From Heliocidaris tuberculata (lineage: Eukaryota; Echinodermata; Echinoidea; Camarodonta; Echinometridae): a stretch of 64,000 bases of DNA. The position numbers and the translations under genes are program-made. Shown here one piece after another: positions 22,912 to 34,300 of this stretch (positions within the stretch are counted from its first letter, which is position 1; the number at the start of each line of letters is the position of its first letter). The stretch covers positions 20,792,838 to 20,856,837 of the forward strand of contig CM046838.1 in NCBI GenBank assembly GCA_025618425.1, in the 5' to 3' direction. The notes beneath the pieces are model-generated. The model was given only the letters and a program-made list of their open reading frames with translations. It searched no databases and was not told the DNA's origin.

Positions 22912-25900
22912 ATACACTTCATTAATGAAGTATAATATACTATCCATTTGTTCAAATACATATTGTTGTGCTGGAAAATGGGGTTTGTTGTGAAGAACAC
23001 ATTTGTATAACCTTTCTAGATTGGTCAGTACTAGAGATGAGCTGGGCGATTCTGTGCAGAGTGTCCCGTATGGCATGTGACATTTATCATCGATGAATGA
23101 AAAATCTTATGATATGGCCTTGACTAAGGGTAGTAATACTAGAAAGAATCATTATTCGGTGGCTATATCAAGAGATTCTTCATTTTGGGATGAAATATAT
23201 GGATAAATATCATGTATGTCATACATGACAGTGTGCACAGAATTACCCACCTTGCAATAGTGAATGTAGGTAGCGCCAGTATTTGATAGTTTGTCACTTC
23301 TTCCTAATCTTAACATAATCTTGCCATATGCAGCTATGAAAAATACACTTTGCCATAATCCTTTTTTTAGTGTGTTTTAACTGATCATGAGATGCTGTAA
23401 TTCTCATCACTGCCTTCACATTTATGTCAAATAGTTAGATGCCACCAATTCCAAGGATGTGTGAAGCCTTGGATCAATATGTACATACATGTATGCTAAT
23501 GCGTTAATTATTTAGGCTCAACAAATTATATGCACAGTATCAATTTACTCTCAAGATAGAAGATACAAGAAATTATGTGTTATTTTTGCTTGGCTTCTGA
23601 CAGTACATAATAACTTTTGAAAGAGACCCTTTTTTATTGTGCTTTTTTTTTTTTTTTTTTTTAAATTTTATGTCAGCTCCACCATGTGCTAGATAATGGC
23701 ATTGGGATTTAAATTGAATTGTCCGTTTCAGTAATCATTACTTAAAGGCAAAAAAAATTATGGCAATCCTCTTTCAATAAAGAGACCTCTCCCTGAATTG
23801 TCCCTAGCTATCTTTCTTTTCTGGTTTCCCCACAAGATGTAGGGGGAAAAAAATCTATTTATGTAAAATGACTATATCAGTTTTACCGTTGGTATGAACT
23901 TTGGGAAAACAATAAAACTCTTTCTTACACTAAAAGAAAATTGTATGAAACTATGAATGTCATTTTAGTTCCATGTTTTTTTTTTTCTGATTGAAGCCTG
24001 AGAAAAGATTGTTTGTACCATATGTACAAAAGTATGTTGTGAATTTGCACGTTTTTTGTTCCTTTGAATATGACATTTCCAAAATGATCTGCTGGTGGTA
24101 ATAATGCTACATGGAGTAGGCTGAAGAATATATTTACATGAATATTGGGATGGTAATGATGGTATGTTGATGTCACTAATGATGATGACACTGATGATGA
24201 TGAATACAAAGATATTGCTGTTTTGATGATGAAAAATTGATGCTGATGATCATAATATGATCATTATGTAAATGGTACAAGGATGATTATGTTTAGTTTA
24301 ATTCAGCCATTATGCATGTGCATGTGCAAGACGAAAAGCTTATTAAGTATGTCTCTCTTTAACGCCTTTTTCCCGTTTATGCATGTGATGGTTATGTAAG
24401 GATGGGGAGGATGATTATGTTGCTGTTGGTAGTTGTTTGGTTGTGGTGGTGGTTGTGATGATGATGATTATTATGCTGGTTGTAGTGAGAATGAAGATGA
24501 TGTTGGTAATGATCATGGTACGGATGGAGTCGATGATCATGATAAATATGAAGAGTTTAATGTTGGAGATCAGTGTAAAGATGACAGTGAGGAGAACTTG
24601 GATGATAATGTGACAATGCTTAAGAAAAACTGAAAAATTAACATTTCAGGAAGTATCCTACACATGTTTGAATGTATTTTCATCTTCCCTCTGTTCAATA
24701 ACCTCACAATAACCTTTGCATATAATTATGCCAACCCCTTTTTTCTGTACAGTACAGTTTCAAACATGAACTTCCAATTCATGGTTTCAATTCATTGTTA
24801 CATTGTCAACTTTGTCTTAAAGGTGGCAGGCGGCAGTTTCAATGGAGAAAAATCTTTGTTTGCTGATGCTGCAAAATAGTTTGTGTGCATACGAAACTAG
24901 GTCTAGTCGAAAGTACATGTATATTGAGGATCAGCGAAATGTCCTTCTCCTCGGCAAAAATCTGCATAGATCGCTGTGATGTGTACGTAAGTTGATGTGT
25001 ACAAATACGGAAATCCGCGAACTCGCCTTCGCCTGGACTGCATAGAAACACACAGGCACCGCCGACTGACCGCCTTTAAAAACTGTAACAACCTTCACAA
25101 TCACCCTTCAATTTCAGATATGTAAGAGAAATTGGGCAGGATTTCCTGCCCATGACATGCAAGTCGTTAAAAAGCTCTCAATAAATCTAAGACCCCGAAC
25201 AAAGGATCACATGTGCAAAGCGTTACTTGAATAGTCCTGTTTATATTTTGATACATACAATACAAATATAACAAATATTGTTCCATTGTGCATTCAAAAT
25301 TTTACTCTTATGAGGAGAAAATAATATGCCAAACAGAAGTGGCAAACATGAACGTAAGTACTGAAAAGAAACGTAAATAAAAAACAGAACCATCCCCAAA
25401 ACTACTGAAGAAGGATGACTACATGTATTTGAGTATCTTCATAGTAGTGGTACAACAACAACAAATCAGAAGGTACATGCACTTTACAGTACTTTGTATC
25501 ATAATTTGCTCAAAAGACAGAATAACTGAGTTTGAGCTTCTATGAGCTCTTCCAGGCTCAAGAATACAAAATGTACCTGTAACTAAAGACTATGAATAAA
25601 TTACTGAGCAAGAACATGTTTCCAGAAAATATCAAACAAAAAAAACCTCCTAAAATTTAGATTGTCTAACCTAAACTCACTAAAAAGAAATATGTAATAT
25701 AAAGTCCTAAGATTTAATCTTAAGTTTATAAAATGTGTAAGTCCAATTAACGAGTTTACCTAAATATGATGGATTTTGGATTCAAATTTAACAATTGTAG
25801 CATTTAAAATTATATGACCCAGTTTTTAATCACATGAAGACAATGGTATACGCTACAAACCAGGCTGCAAAAATTTCACATTTAAAAAGTAAAAGTACTG

Positions 25901-27269
25901 TGAAACCAGGAACTTTTGCGCGCATTTAACGTTCGCGAATTTCACGAGTGGTTCAGATTCGCGAAAGTTTCATGCCGCAAAATCATTGAATGATAATTGA
26001 CACAACACTTAATTTTTTCAAATCACCAAAGTTTCTTGCTGTGAAAATGGCTGTCGTTTTAATACAATTTGTGAATATCTCTAGTTTTCGAGTAGACACT
26101 TCTATACTACCCCATGTCTCATTGCAAGTATTTAGAAAATCATCAGGGTGACATTCCTCCTCGCAGATTAAACATTAATGAACTGAAATTTGAAAAGTTT
26201 GAGGTTTTACGGTTGGTTGATTATTGACAATGGATCTTTCAGATAAAGCTCTACTAGTTGCTTGTAAACAGACAATGGTTGGGAAGAGGAAGGACGAAAA
26301 ATTAATATAGTATGATAATAATGACAGTCTTTTGAACACAGAACTTCAATACAGTCTTTTGAACAAAAATGGGTATCCTAAGGCTAAATGCATGTGGATG
26401 GACTTGGACTTGGTCAATCCAGTCATGCAATATTATAAGTCAGAGTTTAGAATTTGGGGAATTTCAAGAATTCTTTACCTGTCAACTTCAAAAGCTCATG
26501 AGAAATAAACTGCCATTAGTATTATGACATTTCCTCCTTTAAAAAGGAATTGAACATCTAAATATATGTATAAGTATTCATTGATAAATTACTTCATGAT
26601 ACTATAATTAGACACTATGACAAAATGGATCAAGAAAATACAGTCCCATGAGAGATAACAATATCAGTAAATATAAATGGAACAGACATTGCCACATATT
26701 TTTAAGGAAGCAGGAATCAAAGTATATTCTAGCACAGCAATCCACTCTATAATAATAGAGAACATAAAAATATATGTTCCTTAAAACATGACATTAATAT
26801 AATTCAATATATTATCATGCTTTGGTTATAATTACTTCAATCAAGGTCCTATCCACATATCATTTCAGGAAATGATCCATTTCAATAAGGAAATAACACT
26901 CAGAAATTATCATTGGGTCACTTCATGGAAATTCATTGAATTAGATCCTGACAAGAACTCAAGATCTATTTGCTATGTTGTTGTAAAAATAAAAAAATGA
27001 TTAAAAAAATTAAAAATATAAAAAATAAAGTTCTATGCACACAAGCAGCAAGATTAATTATTTTGGAATCATTCCATAACACTCCATGCATACGTATGTG
27101 TATTGAATTATGCTCATTGCCATGTTGATGCTATAAGTAATGGGTACAGGAACCCTGGGCTGTCTCATAAAGAGACGGTATCGATCAGAATTGTTTGCAA
27201 TTCCTCAAGTCAATCACAAAGTTATGATCGCCTATTTGCCATCTCAGAAGCTGCAATCAGAATCAAACT
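22912..27269. other. Intergenic, no gene recognised
   Basis: It contains the second copy of the local duplication (about 23095-23235), poly-T near 23640-23662, degenerate GATGAT-rich sequence at 24150-24620 and a Tc1/mariner-like fragment near 25898. A moderately GC-rich patch lies at 24940-25070. None of the short frames resembles a known protein. Confidence 0.55.
25898..26060. mobile_element. Fragment of a TA-flanked miniature element
   Basis: CTGTGAAACCAGGAACTTTT and the later AGATTCGCGAAAGTTTCATG resemble the intact 157-bp element at 52732-52888. The right terminus is not conserved. Confidence 0.55.
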
Positions 27270-28186
27270 CATCTATTAAAAGGCAGGCCCCAGCAAGTAC
27301 ATTCAACATCTGTTAAACCTTTGCAAAATCCAGATTTAATGGCATAGGGTAGCTTCCTCTCTCTCTCTACACTTTCTCTTTTACATGTATATGTGTTTTA
27401 GTAAGTTGTTCTAATATCCTCATCTATGCCCAATTTAATTTAAATGCATACAGCAGCCTGTCTCACTGTTTTTCCGTCTGTTGATTCATATAAAAGCCAT
27501 AGAGATTTTTTCAAAGTCTACATATCCTGTCAAAGCCTGGCCCCGTCTTATAAAGGTCTGATGGCATTGAGCAGATTTTCGTATCTTGCCCCTTTTTTCT
27601 GTAACATTATCTGTACATATTTGGTATAAATGCCATATAAATTTTTCTCACCTAATCCACACTTCACTTTGATCACATAGAGATTTTCTCACCATGTGTT
27701 CTTCATTGAACACATCTCTCTATTTTCTATGAAGGTTGTTTTTATTCAGTTCTGTTCAAAGCAGCTTCTTCTTTGATCGAATGGAACATCTTTCCTCTCT
27801 ATGCATTCTCTCTGCCTCATACACATTTGGCCAAGCACAACCTTATTTTGATTAAATAAATAGAACAGCTCTCTTTTCCCTACATTCTTCCTTAAATATA
27901 TCTGTCTGAGCTATCCATGGACTTAGGTCCTTTTTGTATCCAGCTCAACTCAAAGCCTGCTCCCTCTTCAATGACATAGAGAAGCTTTTCTATCAGTGCT
28001 TCACCATTTGAAAATATCCGTCTCCTCATCACTATGAATTTAGGTCCTCTTTGCACTCAGCTCAGCTCATAGCCAGCTCCCGATTCAATGGCATAGAGCA
28101 GCTTCTCTCTCTAAGGTCTCTTCATCGCTGAACTTGAGTAAGTTGAGGAGGTTCTTATACATCTGTTTGGCATTTGCCATGAGCTT
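27270..28186 (-). repeat. Decaying tandem array derived from the last UBE3C coding exon
   Basis: Below the UBE3C stop codon the terminal part of exon 21 is repeated. The nearest copy, at about 28042-28186, keeps a reading equivalent to [15 protein letters not shown] and a stop. The second, at about 27925-28041, still reads KLLYVIEEGAGFELS but ends in Trp. Weaker copies continue to about 27270, where KLPYAIKSG is still legible. The counterpart of the GAGAAGCTGCTCTATGCC core appears at roughly 28240 (functional), 28098, 27980, 27863, 27785, 27679, 27570, 27502, 27452 and 27348. The copies lack a usable catalytic cysteine segment. The array probably lies in the 3' UTR. Confidence 0.8.
27741..27746 (-). 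terminator. Candidate UBE3C polyadenylation signal
   Basis: TTTATT on the plus strand is AATAAA for UBE3C, about 455 bases after the stop codon. It falls inside the exon-derived repeat array. Other sites further on cannot be excluded. Confidence 0.35.
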
Positions 28187-28201
28187 AGGTCCTTTTTGCA
28201 C

Positions 28202-28372
28202 TCAGCTAAGCTCAAAACCGGCTCCCGATTCAATGGCATAGAGCAGCTTCTCTCTCAAGGTCTCTTCATCGCTGAACTCTGGTAGTTTGAGGAGGTTCAT
28301 ACAGGTGCTAGCCGTAGGTAGCCTGTCCAGCTCACTGCCACCATGGTGGATGCAGAATGCTGGGTACAGTTC
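28202..28372 (-). CDS. UBE3C: UBE3C coding exon 21 (terminal, catalytic Cys)
   Basis: It follows the acceptor TCTTCTAG and encodes 56 residues, [12 protein letters not shown] to GAGFELS, then TGA at 28204-28202. It carries the HECT catalytic cysteine in [12 protein letters not shown] (Cys1040) and the conserved Phe four residues from the end. Its tail is the source of the repeats at 27270-28186. Confidence 0.97.
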   Translation of the reverse strand, partial: ELYPAFCIHHGGSELDRLPTASTCMNLLKLPEFSDEETLREKLLYAIESGAGFELS

Positions 28373-31300
28373 CTAGAAGAGCATGGGAACCAAAATAAAT
28401 AGAGAGAGGAATTTGTATAAAGTACATGTAGATTTACCTCATTTGCAGGTTACAAACACCACATATCAGTAATTCTAATTCACTAATTCCTTATGAAAGA
28501 ACATACATGGTGAAAAAAAATTACTCTTTAGGCTGACAAAGGGAAATGCTGCTGCTCCTGCAGAAAGATTCTACAACACAATGTTTCTCTTCGAGAAAAC
28601 AATAAAAGTGACCTTTCAAAAACAAATTCTACAACACATATTATGGTGGGGGGGGGGGGGGCAACAATAGCATAGAAAATACACATTCATGGCTTTTCTA
28701 TGCAGATTAAGAAACTTGATTTGCCAGGGGTGTGAAACAGATGTATAACACACTATATTCGTATTATCATCATAAACACAGATTAGTTTTGATGTTTGCA
28801 AAAAACTTGTATAAAATCTGTATGTGTAGACAGCTCAATCAATACTGGAAAGGTGGTCTTGATAGGCTAGTGGTCTTTCAATACAGGTTCCAGTGGCAAG
28901 CATTTCAATAAAAAAACAGGTTTCAAGGAAAGCCCAAGATAAAATCTGTAAAGGCAGGTGGTCTTTCTATACAGGTGATAGCTAAAGCAAATCTCATTTT
29001 ACCAACCTTGAAACCTAGGAGGGGTGGCCTGGAGCAGCTGGTAACAAACTTGAGCAAATGCCGCCGTTGCGCATTTGTCAAGCTCTCCACCACCCGCCAG
29101 AAGTTCCTGATGACAGGGCTGTCGTCCTTGTAGCCCCCAGAGTAGTTGGTGTGCTGACGGAGGTCATCGACATCGATGGGCATCGATGCACCGGAAATGA
29201 GGACCTGGAGCTCCTGGTGGTTGAACATGCGGAGCCACTCCAGATCGATGACGTCAGATAGGCCCTGGCGGAAGGCGAGAATGTGAGGTCGGATCTGGGA
29301 AGAAAAATATTGGAAAAGAAATAATAATGAATGGATTTTTTTTCATCTTTCCTGATATATTAATACAGTGCCTGCCTTATACCTCTATAAATTTGTTTCA
29401 AATCTCAATCTGTTTCAAATTAGATCTTACAACATCCAAATTAAATCCTATATCCATAGGAATATCAAGCAACACCTGCTGAAAGTTGGAAATACAGACT
29501 TGCTCAAATGCATCAAGGATTCTATGAGAAAAATGAAAATACTATCTTAATGCCAATGACTTATGCAGTTGGGTCAATGACATGTTAGAGTCTTTCCAGA
29601 CCTCTGGACAGATGTGACAGAGGTAGAAAATCCACACAGGAATCTCGCATGATGATGTTTGGTACTCATTTCATCAAGGAAGAGAAAAAAACCTTTGGAT
29701 TTCCTGAAGGGAAAGCACAACCTGAACATCCCAGCGACACAGAACGGACCTCAAGGAAATGCAATAACCAAAAAGATAAAAATCATCCACAACTTGGTGA
29801 CACAACTGCCACTTCAAATACATGGATTATTCTGTGAGAAATTTTCACATCGTCCGACCTGTGCAAGTTTGCTGAATTACAAGGCCTACACACAAATTGG
29901 GACAGTAAGATGATCCTGCATGGATATGAGAACTGATTAAACTACCTCTTTTCCTAAGTCCTCACATATTTTTGTCCTTCATTCCCAACTTCATTGTGTG
30001 AAGGGAACAAATATATCAAATCAAGAAGGGAATCATATTTGCTTTGTGACAGAAAAGGAAAGAGGTTCAACTCGTTCTGATAGCTCTATGGAATATTCTG
30101 CACTAACAACAACAACACAAGCTATTAATGGTGCAATGTCAGGCAAAATACAGGTTTATCTATATTACAGATTCTCCTCCCCTTACACCCGCCTGCACAT
30201 CACATTATAAACTTTGTTCAGTGAATGACGATATGATGCTTTCAGCCCCAAGAGAAGTAATGAAAAGTCATTCTGAGTACATGTACTGTACATGTACTGT
30301 ACCTAAAGACTACTGAAAAAATCATTGAGAAAGCTGGATAAATGTAAATGTTACAGCTATTCACAAGAAGTACCAGAAATGTATACCGCTATGTTTAATT
30401 CAGATAAAGATTTGTAACGTGTGCCTTTTACATGAGCTACCAAACAACTCAAATACTTAATCTTATCACAAACGATTTCTATTAACAGATCGTTGCCATC
30501 GTATGATACTCTAGATGAGTGGTTTTTAATACATCAGTAATCAATCTGGTATAAATTGTGCACATATTAACTCTTCACTGGCCTTGGTTGACCAATGGAA
30601 CAAACAGGGGCCTGCCACAGTCGACTTTTGGCACACACGCAGTGTGCATGCATTGTATACTCCAAACAACGTGGCAGTCCAGGGTTTCGATCCATGGCAA
30701 ATAAAGAGTTGATGCAAGCTTACCTGTTTATTAAGTCTGAAGTCTGCCATGAGATGGATGTATTCTATCCTGTTGGAGGCTGTGACTGGGATCTCAGAAC
30801 CACCAGGCTTCAGGTCATGAACCTGCAGGGAAAAAAACATATAACCAGAATCCCTCACTAAATTCCTTATTACAAATATGTTACTCTCACAGGACCTGGC
30901 TATTTGGAGCTTCCCCTGACTTCACCAGAGCAATAAAGATTGCATGTACTATTGAACTTTTTGAGTGAAATATAAAAGTGATTTATTTATGCAAAAATAA
31001 AATATGTAAAACATATGATCTTGCGACAATTACACCCTGGTTAATTTGTAAAACTTGTCAAAGTGTTAACTTCACCAAGGACCCAACATGATACCTAACC
31101 TACCTGTAAAACCCAAACTCAACCCCAAACCTAAACCTTAACCTAAACCTTTGACAAAGCAAAGCCAATACAAAATGTTGCCGGAGCTGTTCATCTATTC
31201 TGTTTATCTTACCTGTGCTTCTCCAAATTCATTGTCCATGACGGTGAAGGTTAGTCCCAGGTCAGAGACATCTCCCCTGTAATCCTTCAAGAACAGTAGA

Positions 31301-34300
31301 TTCCTGAAGGACAGTAAAAAGACAGACAAGAGAAAAATAAGAAAACTGGTGCCATTATACAAATTATCCTTAACGGAACTTTCTATATGATCATATGGAA
31401 ACTGTCTAAAGTCCCCAAGAAGATGATTATATATGCAGAGCCTTCTTTGTTTGACATAGCTTGAAGTCTGAAGTGCAAGCACAGTCATAATTTTCCAAAT
31501 CATGTCAAAATCGCAATTTTGGCACAGGCTCCAAATAGATCTACGTCTGTCTTACAAAGTTAGTTCAAATGATAGATCTATTATTATTATAACATCTACA
31601 TCGACTAAACTATGAATGACTAGACTGTACTTACTTCTACATGACAGGATCTAAGGAAGCTAAATGATGGATGTCTACGTTGACTTAACTATGAATGACT
31701 ACAGTGTACTTACTTGTACATGACAGGATCGAGGGAGGCTAAATGATGGATGTCTACATTGGTATGTCTGGTTAAGATCTTGGAGAGGAAGAAACTTGCA
31801 AAGGGAATCTCTACCAACAGATTCTCATACAACACCTGCAGAAACGAAATCATCAAAACATTTATTAATATGACTTTACATCGTGATATTGGTCAGACAT
31901 TAAATGTGAAAACCTGTCTAACTCATCTTTCAACAACTGTATATGATTAAGCTGAATTTGGTTTTCCTTGAATTCCTCACTTGTTGCAAAACATTGCAAA
32001 CACACGATTTTCAACCTATACCATCTACATTTCAACTATCTTTCCCCACGTTAATATATGTTACACATACATTGCAGGCCAAGTCTGCTTTTAGTACTCT
32101 CATTGATGCATAAAGTAGTTTCATGTACTTTAAAAAAAAGAAGAAGAAGAAAAAAAGAACTTCATGGAAATAACCCTATAATGCCTGTGGCACTATAGCA
32201 TGATAAAGAGAGTCCCCTGGGGCAACACTGTTACTTAACTGAGAAAAAAGTCTGAACCCAACAAAACTCATTTAATATAATTGGATGGCAACTTTAGGAT
32301 TTTGCTGATACATACCTTTCCTAGTATCCTGCCAATGAAGTAATAATGCTTGGTGAAGTCTTCCATCAGCATGGCTGACTGAGGGTTGGGATACAGCAGT
32401 TCATCAGTCGTCGTCTTGAAGAAACCCCTGTTGGGGTCAAAGGCTGTTATCAGAAGCTGGGACAGGAACTCTCGGGTGACTCCTCCGCCGTCGATTCCAG
32501 CTTCGTCCAGACCCTGGGCATTCTTCAAGGTCACCCGAAGCTTCTTTCGCAAATCAGGTTCTGAATGGAAATGTATACCAAATACATACCCTATTACACA
32601 CAAACCAAGGAGTATAAACACACAAATCGTCGGTGGGGGGGATAAAACCTTGTATCTCAAATTTCGGTGAAAATTACATTTATATGTTAATCTTCAGATA
32701 ATCAGTCAAGTGATGTCGTGTCCAAATCCCAGCTCTCTTTCTCCAAAAATGAAGCCACTGTGGCATGTCAGAGGGAAGAAAATCCCATTTCTTAGTGTAA
32801 AGGCAGCCATGTTTTTTTTTTTCACTCTCCTGAACATTTGACTTTTTTGAGATATGAGATTTCGTCACCCCACCATCTGAATATAAAATGCTAGTTGTTG
32901 GCAAGCATATCAATATAACATTCCACTGACTAGACAAACACAAACAATTAAAATACATAGAAGTATATTATCACCTTCAATTCTGGACAAGTAAAATTAC
33001 GGAACATGTTCTAATAACATAGAAGCCAACGAATATAATTTATGTTCATGGGATATTTTAGTTAATGTCAAATCCTACAAAAAGAGGGGGGGGGGGGAGA
33101 GACACTAGAAGACTTACCATTCTCAGGTCTGAGTCTGTCGTAAGCATCCTCATAGATGTAGTTTCTCCTGATGATGATGTCAATTGATTTGCCTGGTAAG
33201 AAGCCAGCAAACTCTTCCTGTGAGTCCTGCTTATCTGCCAATACCCAATCTCGAAATACCTAGAAGAAAGTTACAGATAGCGGTGTCAACACAATATAAC
33301 AACAACACTTCTTAATCTCTTAAAAACAAATATCTACAAATATTTTTTTTCATTCAAAAGAGTACTTGTTTGGCACCAACTGCAGATTGTCTCTATCAAC
33401 TGCTGCAAAAGTAACCATGCACAACTTTCTTGCAAATTAACACTAATACATGTATCCTTAAACCCTTCCCAAATAATGACAGGGGATATAGAATTAAACA
33501 TTTCTCAAATGGTTTTAGATAAACATGCAAGAGCTCTGTATAATGTGGGGCAGATACAAATGTTGTTTCATGAAAGGGGAAATCCCCCAATCACAAGTTG
33601 CCTTCTAAGAATGAAGAAAGTCTGACCAATACCTGGACTCTCTCTTCAAAGGGTATCACAAAGGGCATCTCAGCCAGGATGACCAGACGTCTAGCCATGT
33701 GGGTGGATGGAGGAGGACCTTCCTCATCCTCTGGGTTGGGCTGGGCAATGAACTGCAGTCTCCTAGGGCGGTACATTCTACCTCCGTGACCTCGGACACC
33801 CCGAGACTATTAAAGATAGAGATAAATCAGTAATTACACTGGGGATTGCATTCCATATTTAAATGATTAAGTGAGTGAATATTTTTTCAGTTTTTCTTAT
33901 GTAGATATATTTTCTAAAACTGGTGTATAACAGGAGAAAAATGCAGCACTTTGGTTGATGATAATATGATATATCGATTTTGCACCATACACTTACTGAA
34001 ACAATTTGAGGAACAAGAGTTATAAAATCCTGGATTTAACCAAGATGCCACAATTATGCAGGAGAACATAACAACTCGGATTACTGGCCAACTTGACTTG
34101 GGTCCTGGGTCTAGCAATTGCATTAATGTCATTCAAAAGTAGGTATAAAGTGCTACTGTGTACAAATTTGTGTACAAAAAACATTAGAACACAACTTTCC
34201 AACTTCATACAAGCAATGTGATAAATTATGAGGTACAATACCCTTTCAGAAAAGACATGGACATTTGGAGCCAGCCAGTGGTTGAGTGGACAGAATGACC

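Noticed and set aside
24433..24633. Asp-rich frame
   Set aside because: It follows degenerate GATGAT repeats and lacks any family resemblance or splice context.
31085..31155. Possible interstitial telomere repeat
   Set aside because: The words CCTAAAC and CCTTAACC are irregular; no run of CCCTAA units is present.
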